Below, piece by piece: positions 27,901-38,303 of a stretch of DNA of 64,000 nucleotides. The stretch is taken from positions 84,840,446 through 84,904,445 of the forward strand of contig NC_133971.1 in assembly GCF_031877795.1 (NCBI RefSeq). Reading direction: 5' to 3'. Origin of the DNA: Strix aluco. Lineage: Eukaryota; Chordata; Aves; Strigiformes; Strigidae. The notes beneath the pieces are model-generated. The model made no database searches. It was not told the DNA's origin and was given only the letters and a program-made list of their open reading frames with translations. The position numbers were made by a program, and so were the translations under genes. The stretch's first letter is position 1, and the number at the start of each line of letters is the position of its first letter.

Positions 27901-29197
27901 AGCTGAGCTGGAAACCTGCATAGAAACTCCCCCAGTCCAGAGGTGACAAAAAACCAGAGCAGCTCAAAGAGGGACCCCCAAGTGCCACTGGGTAAGGAGA
28001 GCAAAGAGAAACAAAAGCTGCAAGGAACTGATATGAAAAGAAAAGCTATGAGCAACTGGAAAGGAACTTGGGAATAAAGCAGTTCCCTTCAAGGCTTTCC
28101 CCTTGACTTTTTTTATAAGCAGGCTGGCTCACGCCCAGGAGCAGGAAATGCAATGCTCCTTCCAATGCTGCTACAGCCCTGCATCCACACAAACATCCAG
28201 TCCCTCTCTGAAACCGAAAGCTGTGGTCCACTGGCCAGCTGGGCATGGTGCAAGAAGGCATTTCCTTTTATCCTCGAGGAATTTGCTGCTCCCAGATGTC
28301 ACTACGCTCCCCCTCCTCTTCCCACGACTCCTGACCTCCTGTTTGCTGCCTCTTCCCCGTGGCAGAGATGCTTTCAGGGGCAGCAGGGACTCAGGAGAGC
28401 CTCCAAGATGATGTCCCAGAGCCCAAGCCCCCCCATCCACGACAGGGACAGGCCACATCTGCGTAGGCGTGAGTCACATCATGAGCTCGTGAGCCATAAG
28501 CTTAATTTTGAGCCTGGCCGCAGCAGGAAAATATTAGAGCTGAGAAGGCTTAGCAAGGTAACAGAGCACCAGCATGGGTGTGGCAGAGAACTGCCATGGG
28601 GGGACAGACCTGATGGAGGACAATATATCCCCCAAGAAAGGAGAAACTAACTTATATGGTTTACTAATGCTCACTACAACCCCTGCAACTGTTTAAACCC
28701 ACCTAGTCCTGGCTAGTGCTGATGGATGCAAGCAGGAGAGAGGAGCAGAGACAGAAAGGACAGCAGGCTCAAATTGCTCAGAGAGTATTTCACTTCCAAA
28801 CGTGGTTTCCTACCTTACAACCCTGCAAATTTCTTCCAGGGTGTCAAGAAGGGAGCCCAAGGAGCTCAGCCCCTCACCTCAACTGGGCAGGAGGACTTGG
28901 ACCTTGCTCCCCCCACCCGCTCTGGGAAAGCCCAGATGGGCATGGGGACTAGAGAGGAAAGGGAGATCGGTGGAATGCCAGGAGCTAAACCGGTGTGGCC
29001 CTGGCGCAGGGGCCAGCCCCACAGTGGACTTACGCTGTCCCATCTGAGCCTCGGGCACCCGCTCGCGGATCATCCGGCAGGCATCGTACACCATGGTGGA
29101 GGGCTCAAACTGCATCGTCTTCACCACATTGCCGATGCTGATCTTCAGCGAGAGGGCAACCATGGTGGCAGCTGGGCTGTCCCCACTCCTGCGTCAC
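944..29197 (-). CDS. TLN1: Talin-1, complete coding region (56 coding exons)
   Basis: Talin-1 is the large cytoskeletal adaptor that activates integrins through its FERM head and links them to actin and vinculin through a helical-bundle rod. The ATG is at 29163, in a strong Kozak context preceded by GCCACC, and the stop codon is at 944-946. Chaining all exons with GT-AG junctions and matching phases gives 7,626 coding bases, that is 2,541 residues, the exact length known for vertebrate talin-1. With the 5' non-coding exon the gene has 57 exons, as I recall for the human gene. No frameshift or stop interrupts it. Order: F0-F1-F2-F3 head, linker with calpain site, rod bundles, I/LWEQ actin-binding module and C-terminal dimerisation helix ending SELRDEEQN. 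The largest introns are intron 1 (29198-35164), the one after the first coding exon (26807-29033), 3906-6857 and 18445-20446. The closest alternative is TLN2, excluded by TLN1-type rod residues. Confidence 0.98.
3906..6857 (-). other. Large TLN1 intron
   Basis: Intron of about 2.95 kb between the rod and actin-binding exons. It contains a short run rich in CA and TG dinucleotides (about 4380-4620), a small (GT)n at about 5440-5455, and otherwise unique-looking sequence. Open frames such as 4415-5008 and 5935-6201 show no family resemblance. I see no exon-like or RNA-gene-like signal. Confidence 0.6.
6858..22770 (-). CDS. TLN1: TLN1 rod: helical bundles R1 to about R12
   Basis: Exons in coding order: 22590-22770, 21788-21901, 21352-21460, 20664-20872, 20447-20545, 18277-18444, 17726-18020, 17458-17624, 16961-17089, 16503-16616, 16173-16286, 15902-16036, 15622-15750, 15401-15503, 15117-15325, 14903-15022, 14543-14740, 14070-14209, 13877-13970, 13610-13699, 13310-13432, 12984-13127, 12502-12663, 12273-12413, 11837-12018, 11421-11553, 11197-11298, 10897-11067, 10584-10733, 10359-10460, 10115-10234, 9669-9815, 8559-8725, 8125-8308, 7763-7888, 7338-7454, 7073-7258 and 6858-6965. 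The translation is alanine-rich and helical throughout, as expected for the vinculin-, RIAM- and KANK-binding bundles. Every exon begins after AG and ends before GT on the minus strand, and each length agrees with the counted residues. Long plus-strand frames across this region are shadows of these exons. Confidence 0.96.
22952..29163 (-). CDS. TLN1: TLN1 head: FERM F0-F3 and calpain-site linker exons
   Basis: Coding exons from the N-terminus: 29034-29163, 26709-26806, 26342-26471, 25963-26115, 25540-25682 (F0 and F1, residues 1-218), 25002-25129, 24449-24509, 24050-24154 (mostly F2), 23580-23735, 23240-23341 (F3, to residue 402) and 22952-23028 (linker). The F3 integrin-binding PTB fold shows the RWAASPKSF motif with R358 and W359 in the standard numbering. 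The calpain-sensitive STVLQQQ stretch follows at the start of the next exon, with L432 at its known position. The F0/F1 exons carry several residues that I associate with TLN2, such as SDEDP, EYKKKQRP, TVMVDD, ITNY and NETLLL. Everything downstream is TLN1-like. Confidence 0.95.
27060..27410 (+). mobile_element. Old CR1-like LINE 3' fragment in TLN1 intron
   Basis: The stretch shows the typical order of the terminal CR1 LINE coding/3' region: ACAAAATGCTGGGA, then CTATAAAAC, CATCCACACTTCGAGTA, GAAAAGATACAGAGAGAAG, AGGAGCTGGGACTCCTC and TTGGAGAGGAGGAGGCTG. It is strongly diverged, truncated at both ends and lies antisense to TLN1 in the intron 26807-29033. The flanks to 28.9 kb hold nothing else I recognise. 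Confidence 0.65.
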
Positions 29198-32100
29198 CTG
29201 CCAGAGGAGATCAGATGGGTTAGCTCTGGCTGCTGGCCCCACTGGTGTGCAGGGTCCTTCCTCCTCCTTCCCTCCGGCAGCACCTCTGCTCCCCAAAAGA
29301 TGGAACCCAGCTTCTACTGGCAAGCAAGGGCTGCACCCTGCGCTGGTGAGACCGTGATAGGGTCCCGCTTTCCAGCGCTGTGCTGAGTCTGGGGTCTCCG
29401 GCCAGCGTTGGGGACCCTTGTCTCCCGGTCCCAAAGGCAATTTTACTCGCCTGTGGGAGTGACAGCAGCTGGCACCCAGCGGAGATGCTGCCAGCAAGGA
29501 GGAAGTGAGTGTGCAGCAGCGCACGAGATAAGCTGGGAAAGCGTGACGGAAGGGATTATAATTAAACCTGCTGTGACAGAAGCCACAAGAGGAAAACCAA
29601 GCTTTGACCCAGAGCTGGCAGGGCCCTGACCCAGCTATCAGGGCCCCCCACATCACCAGTGGATGGTGCTGAGCTGGCAGCCTGAGCAGAGAGGGATTCA
29701 GAGGGATGGAAAAGCCCAGAGCTGCCCGGGGTGGCGAGATAAGGGCACCAGACACTGAACTTGCCTGTTAAAAATAATTACCTGAGGAAAGCAGCAGTCA
29801 CATCAAGTGAGTGCTCAGAGATCAGGGTCCACAGCAGCAGGTACTGCACAAACCCAGGGCCAGGGAACTGACGCACAGGATGATGTGCAGGAGGGCAAGA
29901 GGATCAGCCACTGCAGGTGTCACTGCAAGGGCACGAGAGCAGCACCATGCCATCTGAAACAGGCCCCAAGCTGGGTCCAGCTTGAAGGATCAGCTTCAAG
30001 CTTGAAGGATTGTGTAAATCAGCTTCAGACCAAGCACCCTGCAACAGGGCTCCAAACCACCAGGTTTAACGCCACCTAGTTAGAACTATGATCTTTTTAT
30101 AGCAGAGTGAAATCGAAAAGAACTAACAGAAGCAACAGGAGGTGGCAAATAAGCCGCCCACTTGCCTGACACAGCTTGTATGGCTTGTAAGAGCCCTTTC
30201 CTTTGGGTTTATCCCCTGTGCAGCAGCTTTCAGTGCTTTCCCAGGTTGCCACACACCTCGGGGTCCCTGCATCAGGTTCTTTGCCCTGCCCCACTGCTCC
30301 CTGCCCTTCTCAGCATTCTCAGCCCCTGGCCAACCTCAACCCGATGCTCTCCAGCAGTGACATGCCTTTTCCTCTCCCTGAGAGCCTGCTCCTGGGGAAG
30401 GAGTCCCCTGCTCCACACTGACCCAGGCCGCCTTGTCCTTAAATCTCAGCTGGTGGGAGGATGCAAGAGCACTGGTGGGATGCACCACATCTGCTTGTTC
30501 TCTTTTAGATTGATTTTATCCTACCAGGCCTCCTATTATGGCTGTCAAGGAAAGGTTACCAATCACGTGCATCCTCAGCCTGGCCCGGGAAGGTTCTTGG
30601 GCAAGGCTTGCTGGCAGCCTCCCTCGCACTGCAGTGGCACACGACAAGCCTGTGCATCCCTGCCTGGTGCTGCCAGCTCCCGTCCCTCATGGAAGGGGGT
30701 ACACCAGCGTGGGCTGCTCCCAACCACGGACCTGAGTGGGCAAGGGCAGGATCTGCAATGAATAAAAGGCTCCTGCATCCAATTTTGGCCAGGAGCAAGT
30801 CAGGGGGCAGGGGTCCTGCTCCTGCAGAGCCATAAAACCATGCTGGTGGTGCAGGGTGGGAGGCAGAGACAGAGGAGCATGCCGCCTCCGCCAGCACATG
30901 GAGCAGCTCCAGCTCCGCATTCCTGAGCTGTTCAGCAATGTTTCTGCGGAGGCCCGCGGCCCTCACTGGCTCCGCTGACAAGAAATGAAATGCATTTCGG
31001 GTCCGGAGTGAGGGACCCCGGTGGCAGCGGGAAGGAGGCAGCAGAGGTGCTCGCCTGTGCCATTGTTGTCTATCCAGAAGCACCAGCAAAGCTGCAGAGC
31101 CAAAGGGACAAGGAACACCCTGCCCTAGAAAGGACTTTTCGAATGTTTCATATGTAGGGCTGGCTGCTGCGGTCACCAGGCCATCTTCTCTATATCTAAA
31201 AATATTCTTGAGTTGAGCATAAAGCTGCTTTCAGTCCCTCCACAGGAAAAGAAGAACATGCCACTGCCAGGACAAAGTCAGAGACCATGGAGGAAGGGGA
31301 GGGGAGGACACCGGATGGCAGAGAGGAACTGAGAGGAGCCAGGCCATGACTGACCACTTCTGCAGCCTCCTCTTGCCCTCCCAAAGCCACCCAAAATCAG
31401 GTGCTGCACCGGAGGCATCCCTTAGCACTCCCCCTTCAAGGGGGCCACCGTGCTTTTCAAGGCCCTGAAGGAGGATGACTGCTCAAGCCTTCCCACTTCC
31501 GAGCTCCTACAAATGACAGAGCTCAACAGGGAAGGGGCTCATGACGTCAAGGAAGCCCTCAGAGGAAAGGGAGATGGTTCATTTTGATTCCCATATTCTA
31601 GGGAAACAGTTCAGGCTCCAGCAGCTGAACTTTGCCTGTATCAATGTTTAAAGCAGAAATGCTCTCTGCTGCATAAGAAGTATACCTCCTCAAACCCTGG
31701 AGAGATTTGTCAGCAAACATGGCAATTAATCTCATGGGGTTTGCAAATCTGCTGCCTCCTGTGAGGGCTTGGTCCCTGCAGACATCTTGTCTCCAGGTAC
31801 TGCATGGGGAAGGAAAAGCCAGACTAGACATAACAGATAAGACAGTGTGGGAGCCCAGTGCTGCAAACCAGAAAAATAAACAACCAAATTCAAGTTGTCC
31901 CTCTGGAAAGAAAAAAAAAGCCCAAACAAACCCAAGTTTTGATGAACACACACCAAATTTCTGTGCTGGCTCACCTCCAGAGCAAGCAAACCCGTTCTCA
32001 ATCAGTTGTCAGTATGCAAAGGCAGATAAGGCATCAGAGCAGTGAGCTGGCCAGCCGGCAGACAAATCAACACACTTCTGCATTTTATAGCAAGCTGTGT

Positions 32101-35100
32101 GTAACCCTTTGAGCCATGAGCACGCTCCTGAGCCAATCCCAAAATGGGGGGGTGCTTTCTTGATGGGTTCCCACCCCCTAAGGAGCCGTCCTGCTGCCTT
32201 CATCTCACCCTGCACTAGGTGAGGAAACCATCACGGTGGTGGAGGTCTCGGGGCTCTGTTTAAAGGCAGGGGCAGCGGAGGCAGGGCTGGCCGCAGGCAA
32301 GCAGGGCCGCGTCAGCCCGAGGAACCACTGTGTCATTGCTGGGACCACTGAGAGCAAATTTTCTGTCACGTGACGTAACTGCTATATTTGTATCGGCTGA
32401 GTTTAGCATTGCAAGAATGGTTACAGAGGAGGGTTTATATCTCAAAAAAAAAAAAAAAAAAATCAACCAAAATTCAATAGCAGCCTGCCGGCACACTCAC
32501 AGTGAATTTTCAGAACAAGCTGCAAAACTTCAAATGCAACAATTTTGCCATTTTTAACATGTTCTTTCTAAGGGAGACTCCGGAAGAGGTTTGGGTTTGT
32601 TGGTTGTTTATTTTTTTTATGGCAATGCCAAATTTCACTTGGGAAAGACCCCACTCTGGATCAGCCCCAGACTGGGAGCTGGCTGCAGCAAGCTTTATCA
32701 GCTGCAAACTGCCCCACTGCTGGGGTTTTATGCAGGCACGGGGCTGCCAACCAGGCATAGCCAGGCAGGTACCAGGCCACCGCGATGCCTGCCAGCACTG
32801 ACTTTGCTGGCACATTGGCATCTGCACAACAGCACGATGAACTGGGTCAAAAATTAATCTGGTAAGAAGCCGGACCACGCTCCGACCAGGTTCTCCAGTA
32901 TGGGACCAGTATACACAGCCACGGCAGGCACCAGGAAAGGCGGGGGGAGTGGGTACCTCAGCCCCACACCAGTGGTAAGGCTGAGCAGCTGCTGATGGTG
33001 CTGCACGCTGCAGAGCCCATTCAGCCCAGTTCCTCTTTCCCAGCTGCACGTCCGTGTCAAACGGGAAGATGGTTTCTTCCAGCCGAGACTGAGGTCACTC
33101 CTCAGCAGTGCAAGCAGCCAGCGAGCCCAGCCCAGGACCCCCCACGGCACCCCTGTGACCAGCCAGTTGCTAGACATCGCTGGGGCGGGAGCATCCTCTT
33201 GCCCCCACAGGGAGGGCAGCCCTGCTCCGTGTGGGAAACAGGCAGGGGATGGGCGGCGGGGGCATAACCGCAGCCTGCCTGCAAGCTCACCCATGCTGGG
33301 GTGAAGCAGCTCTGGCTATTAACTGCTGTATTTCCCACACATCCCCAGGCCTGTCTGCTCATGCCGGGCATCCCCTGCCCTCCAAAAGGAGGGGGCACAA
33401 ACAGCAGCGCCCCCAGGCTGCCTACCACCAAGGCAGGCATCAGGACGAGCAAGGGCAGAAGGACAGTGTACTTGGCTGGCACTGCTTTCCATGGCCTCTT
33501 CTGTGTCCGTAGCAAGCTGGCCCTCCAAGCACAGCACCCCGAAAGCAGTGCTCGGGGGGCAACGGGTGCTCCCACAGCCTCTGAAGACCACCAGGTGCCC
33601 AAATCTGGGCACCTGTGCTTGTCAGGGCAAGAAACTTGCCCAATGCCATGCCACTGGCCAGACAGAAAGGGGAAAGCGAGAGGAGAGCACAGTCAGGTTT
33701 TGGGGGGCATTTCTCCACCCAGCAGTCTGCAAAGCTCAGGTCAAAAAAGGAGGGCACCTTGAAGGTTCCTGTTCCCTCTTCCCCAGCCTTCCTGCTGCCG
33801 TCCTCCAAATCTGCTGGGATGTGCCACTTTGGGATGCTCTAAGCTCCCACTGCTGTTGTTTGGTGAGCAAGCTGCGCACTGGGGCCAGTGCTGACCACAC
33901 AGAGTTGCCTGCTCCTTTAGCGCTTAGTGGGGGGTTTCACCCCATGGTTTTTGGACCCTTTACCAGGCAGCCCGTGGGCTACAGCAAAGCCAAAGATCCC
34001 AAAACTATGTCCCCTCCCCTTCTCAGCAGCGAGGCGCAGGGAGAGAGGAGAAGGGAGTAAACAATTATTGCTACCAAATATGGGTCTAACAGCGAGCGAT
34101 GAAGCCACGGCAGAAGCATGTAGACATCCTGCCGGCAGATTCAAAGGGCCGGGGAGCTCGCAGGGGCGCGGGCAGAATCTGACAGGGCGCGGGGCTGGGC
34201 AGAGAACAGAGGATGGGGAAGGGTTTCCCTTGCTCGGTTAGCTGCTCCAGCCAGGGCACGGTGGGGACCCAGGCTTTTCCCCGACGGGGCTTCAGTCATG
34301 CCCCGCAGCACCCACCCTAGCCCCACGTGTCCCATCCCAGCGTCCCATCCCAGGGAGCGACGACCAGCTCTGCCTCTCCCGGGGTGATCGGCGGGAGCTG
34401 CCGGGGTGACCTTCCCCCGCCCCGGTTGCGGCATGGCCGTGGGGACTGTGTCCTCCGGCGTCCCCACCCAAAACCGCGCCGCGGGCCGGAGACTCACTTC
34501 CCACTTGCTTCCCCCAGCGTACAGGCAGGGTGGGCAGGAAGGGCAGGGGGAGAGCTTCACCGACATACCCGGCCGGCACCAAAGCTCGTCCCCACCCCGG
34601 TCGGAGGGTCCGTGCCCGCCCGGGCCTCTCCCACTCCGTCCCCGAGGACCCCCGCGGCGGGGGATGCTGGCCCGGGCCTAGCGAGCACAGACTTCGGGCC
34701 GAGGCCTGCAGCGGTGGCGGCTATTTTAGGGCAGGGTTAGGACAGGGCCGGGATTAACGGGGCCAGGCCCAGCCCGGCCGTGGCTGCCCGTGCTGCCCCG
34801 GGCCCTCCGGTGGGCGTCGGCGCTCGGGAAGCTGCCAAGCCCCGCGGGCGACGGGGCGCGCCCCAAAACTAGGCCAAGGCGTGACCAACCCCCGGAAGCC
34901 CCTGGGTCACGGCAGCCTGAGGGCGATGCCCCGGTGGCAGCCGGGAGGCCCCGGTAACCGGGACGCTGCTCCTCCCCCCAGCGCCCCCGGTGGGCGGACG
35001 GGGGGGCTCCCCCCGAGACATCCGTTTCCGGTAGCCCCCCGGAAACCAGGGCACTGCCGGTCACCGGGACCCCATGAACCGGTCCCCCCCCCTCCCCTCC

Positions 35101-35164
35101 CCTCTCCTCCCTCCCCTCCCCGGTTACCGGGACCCCCTGTCTTCCCCGTTCCCCGTCCTCGTAC
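29198..35164 (-). other. TLN1 intron 1
   Basis: First intron, about 6 kb, between the non-coding exon 1 and the ATG exon. It contains a 20-base A tract around 32443-32462, an E-box/CRE composite at 32365-32378 and otherwise unremarkable sequence. First introns of cytoskeletal genes often hold enhancers, but beyond that one composite motif I see no regulatory site I can defend. Small open frames have no recognisable homology. Confidence 0.6.
32365..32378 (+). promoter_or_regulatory. Overlapping CLEAR-type E-box and CRE-like motif
   Basis: GTCACGTGAC (32365-32374) is a full palindromic match to the CLEAR/TFEB E-box consensus as I know it. It overlaps TGACGTAA (32371-32378), a CRE/ATF-type site. 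The pair lies in an AT-rich patch of TLN1 intron 1 and could be an enhancer element. A single motif pair can occur by chance, so the function is inferred only. Confidence 0.3.
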
Positions 35165-35230
35165 CTGGGAGCGAGCAGGAGCAGCGCGGCGGCCCCGCTG
35201 AGGCTGTGGGGAGCTGGGCGGCACCGCCCG
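35165..35230 (-). promoter_or_regulatory. TLN1: TLN1 non-coding exon 1 (5' end approximate)
   Basis: A good minus-strand splice donor (CCCAG then GTACGAGG) ends an exon at 35165 inside the CpG island. It would splice to the acceptor at 29198, giving a 5' UTR that joins the 34 UTR bases before the ATG. The transcription start is not directly visible; I place it between 35200 and 35255 because of the NRF1 palindrome just upstream. Human TLN1 also has a non-coding first exon. Confidence 0.6.
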
Positions 35231-35254
35231 CTTCCCGCCCCGCCGCCCGCCGCC

Positions 35255-35264
35255 GCGCATGCGC
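35255..35264. promoter_or_regulatory. NRF1 palindrome at the TLN1 promoter
   Basis: GCGCATGCGC, a perfect NRF1 consensus palindrome, sits within 100 bases upstream (minus sense) of the TLN1 exon 1 donor, in a GC-box-rich stretch. It is the clearest core-promoter motif on the TLN1 side of the divergent promoter zone. Confidence 0.5.
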
Positions 35265-35399
35265 CGCGGCACCGCCCGCCGCCGGCCTGCACGGAGCGAC
35301 TCGGCTCGGTACCCCGGCGCTGCTCTCCGCCCGGAGCTACGCGCCGCTCGGTACCCGCGCAGCCCGGCCCCGCGCCCGCACACCGGGGCCGTGCTTCGC

Positions 35400-36210
35400 C
35401 CGCTGCTCGGACACCCGGAGTCCGCAGCCCCCGGCCGCTCCACGGGAGCCCCCGGCCGCCTTCCTCTTCCCCCCCCCCCCCCCCGCCCCAAATCCGCAGA
35501 CCCCGGCCGTTCCGCGGGCATCCCTGTCCCGTCCTTCTTCCCCCGGGCCCGCAGCCCTTGGCCGCTCCACGGGAGCCTCCGGCCACCCTTCCTCTCCCGC
35601 CCCCCTCCTCCTCCAAACTCGCAAGTGCCGGCCGCTTCGCGGGCATCCTTGGCCACCCCCCCCCTCCCCGAGCCCGCAGGCTCCGGTCGTTCCGCGGGCA
35701 TCCCTGCCCCTCCCCTCCTCCCCCGGGTCCGCAGGCTCCGGTCGTTCCGCGGGCATCCCCGCCCCTCCCCTCCTCCCCCGGGTCCGCAGGCTCCGGTCGT
35801 TCCGCGGGCATCCCCGCCCCTCCCCTCCTCCCCCGGGTCCGCGGGCTCCGGTCGTTCCGCGGGCATCCCTGCCCCTCCCCTCCTCCCCCGGGTCCGCGGG
35901 CTCCGGTCGTTCCGCGGGCATCCCTGCCCCTCCCCTCCTCCCCCGGGTCCGCAGGCTCCGGTCGTTCCGCGGGCATCCCTGCCCCGCCCCTCCTCCCCCG
36001 GGTCAGCAGGCCCTGGTCGTTCCGCGGGAGCCCCCAGCCCCGCCCTTCCTCTCTCCCCCCCTCCGAGCCCGCAGCTCCCAGCCGCTCCGCGGGAGCCCCC
36101 GGTCGCCCCCCGCCCCGCCCTGGGCACGCAGCCCCCGACCGCTCCGTGGGCATCCCTGTCCCGGCCCCCCTCCACCCCTGTCCCGCAGCCCCCGGCCACT
36201 CTGCGTGAGC
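35400..36210. repeat. 55-bp GC-rich minisatellite between TLN1 and CREB3
   Basis: The motif CTCCGGTCGTTCCGCGGGC recurs at starts 35681, 35736, 35791, 35846, 35901 and 35956, with a variant at 36011. The period is exactly 55 bases, and more diverged units run outwards to about 35400 and 36210. One strand has runs of C (a 14-base C tract at about 35471), the other runs of G, so G-quadruplexes are likely. Open frames of around 500 codons span the repeat on both strands. They are a by-product of GC richness: 55 is not a multiple of three, so each copy is read in a different frame. Confidence 0.93.
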
Positions 36211-36251
36211 TCCGGCCCCCCCACGCCCCCTATACCTGCCCCCGCCGCCGG

Positions 36252-36379
36252 CCAATGGGCGCCCGCAGGAGCCCCCGGGGGGGGCGGCGCCGCCGCCGAA
36301 CGCGCGGGACCTGCTGGGCGGCGGGTGGCGTCGGTACCGGTCCGGTGGCAGCGGTGTGGCCGGGCGGCAGCGCGCTCAG
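36252..36379 (+). promoter_or_regulatory. CREB3: CREB3 promoter and non-coding exon 1
   Basis: A CCAAT box (36252-36256, within GGCCAATGGGCG) lies in a CpG-rich stretch. It is followed by a clean donor, GCGCTCAG then GTGAGAG, ending an exon at 36379. This fits a short 5' UTR exon of CREB3 that splices to the ATG exon near 38.3 kb. The exact start is not visible. In human the TLN1 and CREB3 genes are also head-to-head. Confidence 0.5.
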
Positions 36380-37119
36380 GTGAGAGCCGGCACGAGATGG
36401 GGGGCACCGGGGGTGCGGGACGGCCGCCCTCCCCTCGCCCCGGCCGGGGTGGGCGGGCTCTGCGAGGCGGCCGGCGGCAGGACGAGGGCAGGACCGGGCG
36501 CTGCTGGCCGGGAGAACTTGGCTGTCTCGGGGCGTCCCGGCGCTGACAGCACGCCGGTGGACCGCCTGGGGCCGGGGTCCTTCCGTCCGCGCTGTCAGGC
36601 CGCGGGGTGCGCTGTCCGGTCCGTGCGGGCAGCGGCTGTGCCTCGGGCAGCGGCACGCCGTGGTGTCACGGCTGGGGCTGTGAGAGGCTTCTTGGCTCGG
36701 TGGACAGCCTCGGGTGGGTGTCCAGGCGCGGAGGGGAGCGGTTCCTGCCCAGCGTGCTCCGGTCACCCTTCCTTCGGCCTCGCTGGCTGCTGTCTCCTCT
36801 TGGTTCTCATTCTCCCCTTGCTGCCTGCCCAGTGCGTGCTTCCTGGGTGGAAAGTCCTCGGTGTCTGTGGAAGCAACGGGCCCTGGTGTTGCCCAGGGTC
36901 TGCCCCGCTCCCCTTCCTCTCGCTGCTCTGCTTTCTGCTGGTGAGACCCTGCTCACCGTGCCCGGCGGGCAGAGCCGCCCCGCACACCAGCATCCTGCTG
37001 CTAGGCAGCTGGCACAGCAGCCCTGTGACTGGGGCCTGCCCTGGCTGCCTGGTTTTGGGTGGGATTTTTTTTGGTTTTGGAGGGTTTTGGGATTTTTGGT
37101 GTGGGGGTTTTTTTCAGAC

Positions 37120-37916
37120 TGTGACACTTGCCAGCTAGATGTGAAAGTGTAACGGTTCTGATGGGGAGGTGTGGCAGCTGCCCCCAGTCTGGCTGAGTGA
37201 GCAGTTCTTTGGTTCAGGCATCACCAACAAGCAAGCCTGACTGATACCAGCCCTGTGGTGCAAACTGTGAGAACAGTGCGAGGCCAGATCTCGGGCACCA
37301 AGGATTCTGGGCTACATCTTATCGGGAGATAACAGCATCAGCCTGAGCTGAGACTAGACAAAACTAAAGCTGCCCCTGCTACAGACTTACTCAGACACCA
37401 AGGCGGGGTTTGACTACAGTCCATCACTTCACACTATAAATACCTGTAGCCTCCTCAAGCCCGTTGAGCTCTCCTGCGTGGCAGCAGGCTGCACGGCAGC
37501 AGGCTGCACAGCAGTGATCTCCTCTTCAGCAGAGACGCTCTCAAGGTTACTTCTCGAGGCTGAGAGATCCATTAGCCGGCACCTGATATCTACAGCGAGG
37601 TAAGCAGCCTTCTTACATTTGGTCTGAAAGTCTATTGTATGCTAGCGACATGTAATAATTAAGCTATACTGGGATATATATGGAAACGTAGTAAGTAGTA
37701 GAGGTTTCACTGCTGTCTAAATTATTGTTTAAATCATCGTTTAAATCACTGTCAAATCACTGTTTAATTACTGTTCAATGATCACTTAATCACTGTTTGA
37801 TTACCATTTTATTTCCATTCATTCATTGATTAATTATCATTTGATCATCTTTTAATCATGAATAAAACACTTTTAGTTAACCCCACAATAATGACTTCTC
37901 TTAATAATTTGCCTGC
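37120..37916 (+). mobile_element. LTR-like fossil (solo LTR candidate) in CREB3 intron 1
   Basis: An AT-rich block of about 0.8 kb differs sharply from its GC-rich surroundings. It opens with TGTGACAC, has a TATA box (37435-37440) and an AATAAA (37861-37866), and ends near TGCCTGCA. A segment downstream of the TATA box (GTTGAGCTCTCCTGC and CTCTCAAGGTTACTTC) recurs in reverse orientation at 44.9 kb, which supports a dispersed family. I see no coding region and no certain target-site duplication. The family is unresolved, probably an avian endogenous retrovirus LTR of class II or III; old. Confidence 0.45.
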
Positions 37917-38303
37917 AAGAAGAGGCTGGCTCCGATGGCTTCGCACTGGGGGTATAGCCCCTTTGGGGCTTCAGTGGAGCAGCAGGGTCTTGCCTGCTCT
38001 CCACAGCAGAAAGCCTGGGACCCTTCCACTTTCCCTCTCCTTCGTGAAGTTTTTGTGTTCTGGGTGGAGCATGGCTCCTGTGATTGGGTCCAAGTAGGCT
38101 GGTGAGGAGATTGGTGTGGTGGGGCCACTGGTGCTGGCATAGTAGCCTTGTTGGGGAAGTGCTTGTGGGCTGGTTGTTGCTGCAGGGCCCTGACAGCTGT
38201 TGCTGTTGCACAGAAAGACTTTATCTGTACGGACTGAGGGACATCTTGAAGGAGGGCTGGTGTCTCCCCCTGTGCATGTGCTCAGTTTGGCTGTCCTGCT
38301 CAG

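Noticed and set aside
34726-36546. Overlapping open frames of 509 codons (minus, 34726-36255) and 490 codons (plus, 35074-36546) in the promoter zone, Pro/Arg/Gly-rich
   Set aside because: They coincide with the 55-bp minisatellite and CpG island. The unit length is not a multiple of three, so repeats are read in rotating frames. Both strands are open at once and no domain is visible; they follow from lack of A/T-rich stop codons.
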